Origin: a virus
IMG/VR virus record: IMGVR_UViG_3300046171_000328
Location: 1 to 64,000 of that record
Reading direction: 5' to 3' (one strand)
Length of the DNA: 64,000 nt
Below are positions 36,642 through 43,700 of the stretch, one piece after another (the first letter of the stretch is position 1; each line of letters opens with the position of its first letter). The notes below the pieces were generated by a model. The model had not been told where the DNA came from. It saw only the letters and a program-made list of their open reading frames with translations, and made no database searches. The translations under genes were made by a program, and so were the position numbers.

Positions 36642-37780
36642 TCAAAACGAGTCGGCAAACTCGTCTCCAAAATTATCTGCTCCATTGAGACGCCGCTGCT
36701 CTTCCAGCCGTTCTTCGCGCATGTTATCAAAGTACTGCGCTCTGTCGAATTGTTCATCATAGGCCCTCTGTCGCTCTTCTATTGGCGGCAGGGCTTTGTG
36801 CCACTTATCAAATGATTCATCACGGATACGGTGGCTTTCAGCAGTTCTGGCGCGAATCTCTTCTATTGTTTCATCCCCAAAGAAAGACTTTGATGGAATA
36901 GGAACTTCAATCCAGAAGTTCTCCGTGGGTCTTGGGTTCCAAGCCCACATCTTCCCTGCCTCTGGTGGTGTCTTGGGTTCCTCTTTTTGGTGGCACTCTC
37001 GACAGCCCATCAGGCTGTTGTACACAATCTTCTCCTGCACCACTGTTGGCTGTTCAGTTTTTGGAGCCGCGCCAGTTCCTGTTCTGGCCTTGATCTCGGT
37101 GACTACAAAGCCGATGAGCTTCTGACCCGTCTTGTTCTCACGCTGGGCATCAAAAAGAATACTCTCTAGTAAGTCAGGACGGTGGGCAATCTGTTGATGC
37201 AGGTTGCGCAAGTGCCCCATTGACTCCTGCACCGCTCCATTCTTGCGACACCAGTAGAGCCAAGACTTCAGCGGAATGTGCTGCTTGGTGGCCAAGTAGT
37301 CTTCAAATGGAATTTCTTTTGATTTACCTTCGCCAGCGTTGCTGGTTGAGTTTTCTTTCAACTCATCTTTAGATGAGTTTGTTTGTGGCTCGACTTGGGA
37401 CACAGTAGTAAGAGTTTTGCGCTTGGCAGGTAGTAGTAGAGCAATCTGGCGCTTCTGGCTGAATTTGGCGCTCTTGCCACTACCAGACTCATACTGGGGC
37501 TTTTCGGTCAAGCGCTTGATCAGTCCAAGCTGCTCCAGTTTCTTCAGAGTCCGTTGAACCGTTTGTCTGGAGCAACGCCAGACACACATCAAGTATTTGT
37601 CTACAAGCGCAGGCGCAGGTTGCGGCGAAGAAAGAATATTTTGGCGAGAGCTTCAGCGCGGAAGTAGAGCCGATCAAATTGCGTTTCCTTGAGGACTGTG
37701 CCGATGGCCGCCTCTCGGTTACGCCACTTGTGGCTTTTGGGCTTTGCGGGAAAGCCACTGGCTAGGGATAGATCCGTCAT
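36642..37780 (-). CDS. Replication-initiator-like winged-helix protein, frameshifted
   Basis: The ATG at 37780 opens MTDLSLASGFPAKPKSHKWR..., which stops at 37601. A different frame continues with PQPAPALVDKYLMCVWRCSR and a clear HTH (SRQTVQRTLKKLEQLGLIKR) and runs to 36642. Adding one A to the four-A run (37642-37639, minus strand) joins them as ...FRAEALAKN/ILSSPQPAP..., giving about 379 residues. The N-terminal winged-helix type start and the C-terminal helical tail with a CxxC pair (GCRECHQ) recall phage and plasmid replication-initiation proteins. The repeat-rich region just upstream supports an initiator or regulator role. Confidence 0.55.
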
Positions 37781-37793
37781 ATGTACTATAAAA

Positions 37794-37863
37794 CGAAAAA
37801 ATGTTTGATTTATTCGGCTTACAGCAATACTTTGGAGTTTCGAAAAAATGTTTGATTTATTCG
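37794..37863. repeat. Two 23-bp perfect direct repeats (iteron-like)
   Basis: The same 23 bp occurs at 37794-37816 and 37841-37863, with start-to-start spacing of 47 bp (close to 4.5 helical turns). Each begins CGAAAAAATG and ends TTATTCG. They lie just upstream of the initiator-like gene, where iterons or autorepressor sites are usual. Confidence 0.7.
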
Positions 37864-37914
37864 ATGTTGCTGTAACTGGTTGCTGCTAAACCGCCAGTTA
37901 TTGCTGTAAGCCGA
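37814..37914. repeat. Perfect 16-bp inverted repeat with nested dyad
   Basis: TCGGCTTACAGCAATA at 37814-37829 is the exact reverse complement of 37899-37914. Inside it a second dyad pairs TAACTGG (37873-37879) with CCAGTTA (37894-37900). Together with the direct repeats this makes a candidate replication origin, partition site or operator in the 304-bp gap between the initiator-like gene and parA. No other gene is seen in that gap. Confidence 0.65.
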
Positions 37915-38027
37915 TGATGAAGGCATGAAGCCGCAACCGCAGACACGACGTGCTACCGTCGTTCTGAACAAGTCGCTGGGGGAGACTGCAATCTTCCCCG
38001 AATGACTTCCTACCGAATGTCTCCTCA

Positions 38028-38057
38028 ATTCTAATCGAATTCAGTCTTTCATAACAA
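38028..38057 (-). promoter_or_regulatory. Leftward promoter (GGTTGTT class) upstream of the initiator-like gene
   Basis: Minus strand: GGGGTTGTTA with -35 TTGTTA at 38057-38052, 18-bp spacer, -10 TAGAAT at 38033-38028. It would transcribe through the repeat region (about 245-nt leader) into the initiator-like gene. Confidence 0.55.
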
Positions 38058-38083
38058 CCCCAAATCTCGCTCTAGGTCCAAAA

Positions 38084-38938
38084 TTGTTCAAAACCATCAC
38101 GATCTCCAACATCAAGGGTGGTTCCGGCAAGACCACTCTGACAGCCCTCCTTGCCTCTGAACTTTCCAAGAAGTCTCCTGTTTTACTAATTGACGCTGAT
38201 CCACAAATGTCTCTGACGAACTGGGCCTTGCACCAGCTAGAAGGGGATGCTCAACGGCAGGCTATCGCTAAAATCGAAAACCATAATCTGTTGAGTGTCT
38301 TTAGAAGCGAGACAACCCTACGGGCTTGTGCGATTGAAGTCAACCCCAATCTGCATTTCATCGCCTCTCACGTCATGCTTGAAAAAGCCAATGAGGAATT
38401 CAAGGATGTGATTGGTCGAGAAATGTTTATCAAGTCTGCTATTTCCGACTTAAACTTCAGTTTGAAAAACGATAATAACGGTCACATTGCATCACATGAC
38501 AACGGCAAAAACGGTAAAAACGGCAATAACGGTAACATTTTAATTGACACCGCTGGCGATATTGGTTTATTAGCTATTATGTCATTGGCGGCGTGTCAAA
38601 CGAGTTTGATACCCGTCGCGACCAACGTGATGAGCATTCAAGCCTTGGGTTTATCCTTGCAGAGAGTTGAGCAGGTCCAACGATCACTGAACTCTGGACT
38701 AAACAAAGTTATGATTGTTCCGAGCTTGTTTACCCGAACTCGGAAGTCTCATCAGCAATGCTTAGAAGAGCTAAAAAAGGACTATTCGGAGCTTTTGCCA
38801 TTGGACAAGAGTAACGAAGTTGTCACGATCTTAAACCGCGCTGAGATTGAGAATTTTATTCATGAGTCCCAGCATAATCTGTCCAAAAACTCTGACGTAA
38901 TGGAGTCTATCGAAACCATCATTGAGTACTTAGATTAA
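38084..38938 (+). CDS. parA: ParA-family partition ATPase
   Basis: 284 residues from TTG 38084, with TAGGTCC upstream (a very similar AAGGTCCAAA precedes the glycosylase gene at 41018). It shows the deviant Walker A KGGSGKTT (about 11-18), LLIDADPQMSLTNW (Walker A' region, about 35-48) and Walker B ILIDTAGD (about 149-156). ParA ATPases segregate low-copy plasmids and phage-plasmids. An odd feature is an Asn/Gly-rich insert (residues about 126-148, NGKNGKNGNNGN) just before Walker B. A terminator-like hairpin follows the stop. A rare TTG start may keep its level low. Confidence 0.85.
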   Translation: MFKTITISNIKGGSGKTTLTALLASELSKKSPVLLIDADPQMSLTNWALHQLEGDAQRQAIAKIENHNLLSVFRSETTLRACAIEVNPNLHFIASHVMLEKANEEFKDVIGREMFIKSAISDLNFSLKNDNNGHIASHDNGKNGKNGNNGNILIDTAGDIGLLAIMSLAACQTSLIPVATNVMSIQALGLSLQRVEQVQRSLNSGLNKVMIVPSLFTRTRKSHQQCLEELKKDYSELLPLDKSNEVVTILNRAEIENFIHESQHNLSKNSDVMESIETIIEYLD

Positions 38939-38962
38939 AATCAGGTAATTCGGGCCTGATTT
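38938..38962 (+). terminator. Terminator-like hairpin after parA
   Basis: AAATCAGG at 38938-38945 pairs with CCTGATTT at 38955-38962 (8 bp, 9-nt loop) and is followed by an AT-rich stretch. It separates parA from the next gene. Confidence 0.55.
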
Positions 38963-39082
38963 ATATTTATAACTATATGATATTATTATATTAATTGGAG
39001 ACATCCGGAGATTTTCATAGTCTATTTACATGAGATGACTCAAGACTGTAAAACTATGCAATTCTTTAAAAGGAAAAGAGAT

Positions 39083-39820
39083 ATGAAAAAAAAAGGTATT
39101 AACACTCTGGCAAGCGGGAATCTTGCTCTAGCTCACAAGCATGAGTTCGTCAAGGCTAGCGTTGAGGTCACTGATCTCAAGCCCATCGATGAGCTAGTCG
39201 GCTCAATCAACGAGAATTTGAGTGCAGTTCAGAATCGCAAACGAACGATTCTATTAGACCTGCTTTATCTCCATCAGCATTGGGATGAGTACACTCGTCA
39301 AAAGGGCATGGAAAAGTATCAGGGCGACTCTGGCCTATATAAGTTTTTGCACGACAAAGTGCCCCAGAATTCAAGCACGTCTCATGCAGATGTGAAGATT
39401 GTTCGACTGCTGGCGGTGATGCGCAAGGGCCATCTGCTCTCGCAAGAAACCAACCGAATTGGAAGCCTCAAGAGAATTGCCTACATATCCAACCGACGCA
39501 ATCCGGATGATGCGGATAAACTTCGCAAGGAGCTACTGGACGAACTACCGAATCTGACGAATCAAGAAGTTCGTGATCGAATCGATCAATACAACCGAGA
39601 TAAAGGAGAGCCGGTTACCGTCAGAAGAAGGTCCAACAGGCCCTTTGAATTGGCGATCAATCCACAAAGAGGGAAAGTCCTAATCAAGGAAATGGACCCA
39701 GACACTGCCAAAAAAGTTGGTAAGCTGCTGGAATACATGACACCACAGCGCATCGACGAGCTTCTTGAGTTTCACATCAATCAAGAAGAAACTCCGCTGC
39801 TGGTTCAAAGACAGGGATGA
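39083..39820 (+). CDS. ParA partner / ParB-like candidate
   Basis: 245 residues from ATG 39083, preceded by AAAGGAAAAGAG. It is basic and helical throughout. Its C-terminal part (NRPFELAINPQRGKVLIKEM, then KKVGKLLEYMTPQRIDELLEF) resembles the dimerisation end of some plasmid ParB or KfrA-type proteins, but I see no certain ParB nuclease box. Position directly after parA is the main argument for a DNA-binding partition partner. An AT-rich stretch at 38965-39000 upstream could hold its promoter or a centromere site. Confidence 0.5.
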   Translation: MKKKGINTLASGNLALAHKHEFVKASVEVTDLKPIDELVGSINENLSAVQNRKRTILLDLLYLHQHWDEYTRQKGMEKYQGDSGLYKFLHDKVPQNSSTSHADVKIVRLLAVMRKGHLLSQETNRIGSLKRIAYISNRRNPDDADKLRKELLDELPNLTNQEVRDRIDQYNRDKGEPVTVRRRSNRPFELAINPQRGKVLIKEMDPDTAKKVGKLLEYMTPQRIDELLEFHINQEETPLLVQRQG

Positions 39821-39853
39821 CTTAACCTAAACCACATGTTCTTGTGATCAATC

Positions 39854-39878
39854 ACTTATACCACAATTGGGTATAAGT
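39854..39878. terminator. Bidirectional terminator-like hairpin
   Basis: ACTTATACC at 39854-39862 pairs perfectly with GGTATAAGT at 39870-39878 (9 bp, 7-nt loop). A second weaker hairpin pairs GGAGCG (39889-39894) with CGCTCC (39911-39916). They lie in the 105-bp gap between two convergent genes, where terminators are expected. Confidence 0.5.
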
Positions 39879-39924
39879 CCTCGCTGAAGGAGCGTGGCAT
39901 TTTCTTGCTGCGCTCCCTCCACAC

Positions 39925-40482
39925 TCACGCTTTTACTTTCCAAAAGCAATTTTCTTTAGAGTATGGTTTCGACCTGTCAATACACCGCAGAGTCGTGTTT
40001 TCGGGCCTCTCTCCCATGTCTCTGAGAAAGTTATTGAACCCTCCTTGACCCTTCCATTCCTCGCAGACCGTGTTTCTGGCGGTCATAGCGTGCCAACAGG
40101 TGTGCATAGGCGTTGGCTTGCCGGTTGTTTTGTCAATACGGTGACCATGAGTGGTATCACCTCTGACTGTTCTATTGTAGCAATTCTCTCGTCGAGTGGC
40201 CCAGCGGATGTTGTTAATGTAGTAATTACCCTTGTTGTCTGGGTATCGATCCAAATCACAAAGTTTTCCGGTCGCTTCATCGATTGGTGGTTCTCCCAAC
40301 CTTGCTCCAACTTCGTTGATAAAGTTGGTACATGCAACTCTGCTATCAACAATTCTGTTGTCCCAGTGATCATGAGTCTTGACGTGCCCATAATATTGAT
40401 GATCGTATTTCAGTCGAGCCATCATACGGTTCCACTTATTCCCAAGTGGAGTCTTGATCAGTTCTGCCAAAGTCTTTTCCAT
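39925..40482 (-). CDS. Homing-endonuclease-type DNA-binding protein without nuclease domain
   Basis: 185 residues; AGGAG lies upstream of the ATG. It carries two copies of the module 'F..d.G.rP......l.R.d....Y...NirWat/CfWkv' (TNFINEVGARLGEPP ... NIRWATRRENCYN; FNNFLRDMGERPE ... PYSKENCFWKV). The same module occurs three times behind the GIY-YIG domain of the gene at 59807. It begins HNH/AP2-like (KWNRMMARLKYDHQYYG). I see no intact catalytic motif, so it may be a degenerate homing endonuclease or a DNA-binding regulator. It is driven by the promoter at 40520-40548. Confidence 0.6.
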   Translation of the reverse strand: MEKTLAELIKTPLGNKWNRMMARLKYDHQYYGHVKTHDHWDNRIVDSRVACTNFINEVGARLGEPPIDEATGKLCDLDRYPDNKGNYYINNIRWATRRENCYNRTVRGDTTHGHRIDKTTGKPTPMHTCWHAMTARNTVCEEWKGQGGFNNFLRDMGERPENTTLRCIDRSKPYSKENCFWKVKA

Positions 40483-40519
40483 GTTGTCTCCTGAGTGGTT
40501 TTAAACGATTTCAGCTTCC

Positions 40520-40548
40520 ATTTTATTAAAGCCGAAAAACGGAAACAA
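40520..40548 (-). promoter_or_regulatory. Leftward promoter (GGTTGTT class)
   Basis: Minus strand: -35 TTGTTT at 40548-40543, 17-bp spacer, -10 TAAAAT at 40525-40520, about 38 bp from the start codon of the DNA-binding protein gene. It belongs to the same promoter set as the others. Confidence 0.6.
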
Positions 40549-40567
40549 CCCACTTTCTCAAAACATC

Positions 40568-40702
40568 GATAAGATGTGTACCATCTTGATACGCATCTTG
40601 GGACCGACCCAGAGTGCAGGCATAAGACTGTGTAACACCTTGAGACACATCTTAGGGGCCGTCAGGAAGTGCTTTGGTAATACTGTGACTCACTTTGAGC
40701 AA
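40568..40702. repeat. Three degenerate direct repeats, period about 55 bp, each with an internal dyad
   Basis: Units start near 40568, 40621 and 40678. Units 1 and 2 share ATAAGA, TGTGTA.C, CTTGA.AC.CATCTT and a distal GACC/GGCC...AG.GTGC. Unit 1 has the dyad AAGATG ... CATCTT and unit 2 TAAGA ... TCTTA. Unit 3 keeps only TACTGTGA and CTTTGAGCA. They lie between divergent promoters and could bind a regulator. Confidence 0.5.
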
Positions 40703-40709
40703 CAATAAA

Positions 40710-40910
40710 ACTCCCTAAAGGGAGTAGAAATATAACCAACCCAGCATAAAAGCTGGGGTTGGAGATCGGGGGAGGACCGCCGTGGAGGTGGTGATAACTG
40801 CGTTGGCCACCATAGCCCCGTGACCGCATTGCATTCGTACCCTTGGACGCGATCCGGAAAGGTCCAATTCAAGGTCCGGACGGCAGGCACTGTTATCACC
40901 TTAACTTTTT
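40710..40910 (+). ncRNA. Candidate structured RNA locus
   Basis: This GC-rich intergenic stretch has several strong helices: ACTCCC-TAAA-GGGAGT (40710-40725), CCAACCCAGC pairing with GCTGGGGTTGG (40736-40762, one bulge) and a closing helix GGTGATAAC (40790-40798) with GTTATCACC (40892-40900). The last encloses about 93 nt that can fold a TGCGT/ACGCG stem and a TCCGGA/TCCGGA stem. A T5 run follows at 40906-40910. No credible protein frame and no tRNA features are present. Strand is chosen from the T-run after the closing helix. The function is unknown. Confidence 0.45.
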
Positions 40911-40914
40911 GGGG

Positions 40915-40944
40915 TTGTTTTCAATTACGCCATTGACATATAAT
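40915..40944 (+). promoter_or_regulatory. Promoter of the glycosylase-thyX operon (GGTTGTT class)
   Basis: GGGGTTGTTT has its -35 TTGTTT at 40915-40920; an 18-bp spacer leads to TATAAT at 40939-40944, about 73 bp before the ATG at 41018. Confidence 0.7.
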
Positions 40945-41017
40945 AGCAGTAGTAATTGAATTTCATTTTCTGGCAACAAAGCCAAAATCACAATCCAAAC
41001 TACCATCAAAGGTCCAA

Positions 41018-41764
41018 ATGAATATCTTCTTCACCGATCCGAATCCAGAAAAAGCCGCTATGGCGCTCTCAGACAAACATGTAGTCAAAATGCTGACCGA
41101 GAGTGTCCAGATGCTTTGTACGGCTCACCACATGGCCGGTAGCGCCACAGATGCGATGATGCTACCAGCCTACGCCAATCATCCCTGCAACGTCTGGGTG
41201 CGAGAGAGCTTGAGTAACTACGAATGGCTCTTTGATCATGCCACAGCGATCTACTACGAATACAAAGAGCGCTACAATGGCAAAATCCACAAATCTGGTC
41301 AGGTCCTCGCCCACTTGATTGACCCACCAAAAAACATTCCGGACAAAGGCCTTACTCCGCCAGCGCAAGCGATGCCAGCTTACTTTCGTGAAGCAGGAGC
41401 CTGTGGCGCTTACCGGCGCTACTATGCTCTGGGCAAGAACCACATCTGTAGCTGGGAGCGCTCACCGAATGGCACACCCAACTGGATCACCAAGCTGCGT
41501 GACGAAGAGTACTATTTCTACCCACTTGGAGAGCGTTATCATCTGCTCGACAACACTGGTGACACCAAGCGCTTTGAGGCCGTGACGCCAATCTACTTGC
41601 CAATTTCCTCAACCTCCATCAGTTTTGAAGGCGAAATCGCAACACTCAAAAGGCATCCAGAAGTCTGCCCGAACGAGACAAGCCTGATGCTTCACGGTGG
41701 ATTGCTGCGCAAAATCAACGGGCATCCAGCGAGTGTCTTTGAAGATGAAGGAGAATTTGCATGA
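41018..41764 (+). CDS. Pyrimidine-dimer DNA glycosylase-like protein
   Basis: 248 residues, ribosome site AAGG. The start MNIFFTDPNPEKAAMALSDK, then HVVKMLTESVQML and YANHPCNVWVRESLSNYEWL, is the conserved pattern of phage and bacterial proteins annotated as pyrimidine-dimer DNA glycosylases. The later RRYYALGK and SWERSPNGTPNW strands are also typical, and the C-terminal about 60 residues are variable. Such enzymes would repair UV damage in phage DNA. Its stop overlaps the start of thyX (ATGA), so the two are coupled. Confidence 0.7.
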   Translation: MNIFFTDPNPEKAAMALSDKHVVKMLTESVQMLCTAHHMAGSATDAMMLPAYANHPCNVWVRESLSNYEWLFDHATAIYYEYKERYNGKIHKSGQVLAHLIDPPKNIPDKGLTPPAQAMPAYFREAGACGAYRRYYALGKNHICSWERSPNGTPNWITKLRDEEYYFYPLGERYHLLDNTGDTKRFEAVTPIYLPISSTSISFEGEIATLKRHPEVCPNETSLMLHGGLLRKINGHPASVFEDEGEFA

Positions 41765-42417
41765 ATACTGTTGAATTGTTGAAATGTGTTGGCAGTGATG
41801 AAGACATTGCCAGTGCAGCGTGGACCTCTAGCACACTGACACTGACCGAGGAACGCAGGGAGCGAGTACCGGCGTTAGTGCATCAACTCTATCGGGAAGG
41901 CCATCACAGCCCGTTTGAACATTCACTGTTGAGCTTTCGTTGTGTTGTTGACAACTCCACACACGTTCAGCTACTCAAACATCGAATTGGTGTGAGCTTC
42001 AATGTGGAGAGTGCCCGATACCGAGCCTATCGGGAAGACAAGACCTACATTCCTGCCGATGCCCCTGAAGAGCTTCAGGAGATGATCAGAAGGGCTTCGC
42101 TGGAATCTTGGGAACGCTACCACTACATCGTGAATAATCACGATGTGATGGGCCTGACTCGCTCCAGAGCAAAGGAGATTGCCAAGTACATGCTTCAGTT
42201 TTCTTCCCAAGTTGAAATGGTGATCACTTTCAATTTACGAAGTTTCTTTCACTTTCAAGGGCTGAGAAACAGCACTCACGCTCAGATGGAAATCCGTGAA
42301 GTTGCACAGGCCATGCGAAATCAGGTTGAGGAAACCAACCAGTTTCGCCATGCGCTGGAAGCCTACGATCTGGTTCATAAAGTGGGAGTTGATCAGAACG
42401 ACAACCTTCAAAAATAG
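41761..42417 (+). CDS. thyX: Flavin-dependent thymidylate synthase ThyX
   Basis: 218 residues, a normal ThyX length. The signature region reads KHRIGVSFNVESARYR at about 73-88, matching RHRxxSxNxxSxR with Lys for the first Arg. FEHSLLSFRC (about 51-60) and the C-terminal FHFQGLRNSTHAQMEIREVA (about 160-180, FAD/dUMP site) are also classical. The enzyme methylates dUMP using FAD and methylenetetrahydrofolate and supplies dTTP for phage replication. It is translationally coupled to the upstream glycosylase gene. Confidence 0.92.
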   Translation: MNTVELLKCVGSDEDIASAAWTSSTLTLTEERRERVPALVHQLYREGHHSPFEHSLLSFRCVVDNSTHVQLLKHRIGVSFNVESARYRAYREDKTYIPADAPEELQEMIRRASLESWERYHYIVNNHDVMGLTRSRAKEIAKYMLQFSSQVEMVITFNLRSFFHFQGLRNSTHAQMEIREVAQAMRNQVEETNQFRHALEAYDLVHKVGVDQNDNLQK

Positions 42418-42425
42418 GACTACTT

Positions 42426-43035
42426 ATGAGTAATTCACTGGCACGCATGAATGATCTGTTGGAGAAGAACCCCAAGGCCTGCAGCTTGGTTACTCTCTGA
42501 GGGAACAGACAGCTTCAAGGATTCACTGATGGATCAGTGGCTACGCAAGGGCTTTCTCTCACCCAAGCAGTGGGCTGCTGCAGAGCGCAACGCTGATCGT
42601 GTTGATAAGCCCAAAGCCAAGGGAGAAAATAAGCAGGAAGAGCGCTTAGAACTAATTAAGATCATGTCCTTGTTTGCAGCGACGGAAGGCAAGCTGAAGA
42701 ATCCAAAATTTCGATACAAGGGATTGCGCTTTAAGAAAGTCACACATGGCAACCATGCCGGCAACGTGTTTATTGACCGAGGAGAATTTGGGACTTCGAT
42801 TGGTAAAATCAATCAAGAGCGCTACCTGATTCCGTTTCGGGGAATGAAGGATGAGGATCTGGAAATCATCAAACAACTGGAAAAAGACCCAGTGCATGAG
42901 CTTTCCATGGATGGTAAGGAGCTTGGAACCTGTCGCTATTGCTCCAAAGAGCTTGAGGATGAACGTAGTGTGAGTGCGGGGTACGGGCCAGTGTGTGCTG
43001 TACGTTGGAATCTCCCGTGGGGAGATGAACGTTGA
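42426..43035 (+). CDS. DUF6011-like zinc protein, frameshifted near its start
   Basis: AGGA precedes ATG 42426, which reads MSNSLARMNDLLEKNPKA and then stops. The +1 frame continues AAWLLSEGTDSFKDSLMDQW to 43035. Removing one C from CC at 42478-42479 joins them as ...NPKA/AAWLL..., about 202 residues. The C-terminus CRYCSKELEDERSVSAGYGPVCA is the DUF6011 zinc-binding pattern (CxxC ... GYGPVC). A DNA-binding or adaptor role is possible. It forms one operon with thyX. Confidence 0.6.
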
Positions 43036-43328
43036 ATCCCTACTTTCGTGTAAGCCTCAATCTGCCGGTCCAGCTTGGCCGGCGAAACTATGTGATTTCC
43101 ACGCTGGTGGATGTCTTCACTCAGGAAGAGCGCTGGCGTTACGAGTTTTTATGGTTGGAAGTCATTGATATGGAAGGAGAGCAGACGTGGGTCTGTCGAG
43201 TGCTGGAGCGCTTGGGTAGCTGTGGTCGCAGAAACCTAGATGGTGACTTTTTGGTGGAGTTGATTCGTCCGAAAGTGCGGGAGATGGTGACGGGTAAGTT
43301 CATTGAAGAACTGAAGAAGGCTAGTTGA
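43032..43328 (+). CDS. Small unknown protein
   Basis: 98 residues starting at TTG 43032, overlapping the previous stop (TTGA). It begins MNPYFRVSLNLPVQLGRRNY and has a beta-rich first half (YVISTLVDVFTQEERWRYEF) and a helical end. No family recognised. Translational coupling to the zinc protein is likely because of the overlap and rare start. Confidence 0.5.
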   Translation: MNPYFRVSLNLPVQLGRRNYVISTLVDVFTQEERWRYEFLWLEVIDMEGEQTWVCRVLERLGSCGRRNLDGDFLVELIRPKVREMVTGKFIEELKKAS

Positions 43329-43462
43329 GAACCCCTGCATCCTGACAAGTTTAGGCGCTTAAAGGAAGCAGGGGCCTTTGCCAAAGAAACTACAACGAAA
43401 TAATCATCTATGCGCCGGTATCAAGAGCGCAGATGAAATAGAACACCCAACGGGTAGGTGTG

Positions 43463-43485
43463 AGGCCCACGATCAATGTGGGCCT
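43463..43485. terminator. Hairpin between convergent operons
   Basis: AGGCCCAC at 43463-43470 pairs perfectly with GTGGGCCT at 43478-43485 (8 bp, 7-nt loop). There is no long T-run. It lies in the 372-bp gap (43329-43700) between the thyX operon and the oppositely oriented PAS gene. A second possible stem pairs CCCCTGC (about 43333) with GCAGGGG (about 43367). I see no gene in this gap. Confidence 0.45.
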
Positions 43486-43700
43486 TGGCTCCATGCCACT
43501 AACTGAGATGATATATTGCCCCCCAATATTTCAGAACAGGCAATGATCCGAATAGTAATGAATTCCAAAAAAAGTTCAATTGTATTTTTCATTGCTGGAA
43601 AACGCAGATACAGTTTGGTTGTTCGTTAAGGCCCATTATCAAACTCATCCATTAGTATTAGCTAACCAGCTTTGAACATCTCAACTGTTCAAAGTTCTGC

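Noticed and set aside
40690-40899. 69-codon minus-strand frame in the structured region
   Set aside because: It runs through strong inverted repeats, has no ribosome site and its translation is Pro/Arg-rich nonsense.
40790-40900. Retron-type noncoding RNA, because of the a1/a2-like closing inverted repeat
   Set aside because: Retrons need an adjacent reverse transcriptase; the neighbours are a DNA-binding protein and a glycosylase, and no RT motif (YxDD) was seen nearby.
43612-43640. GGTTGTTC at 43616 as a promoter of the same class
   Set aside because: No TATAAT-like sequence at the right distance and no gene downstream on that strand before 46.1 kb.
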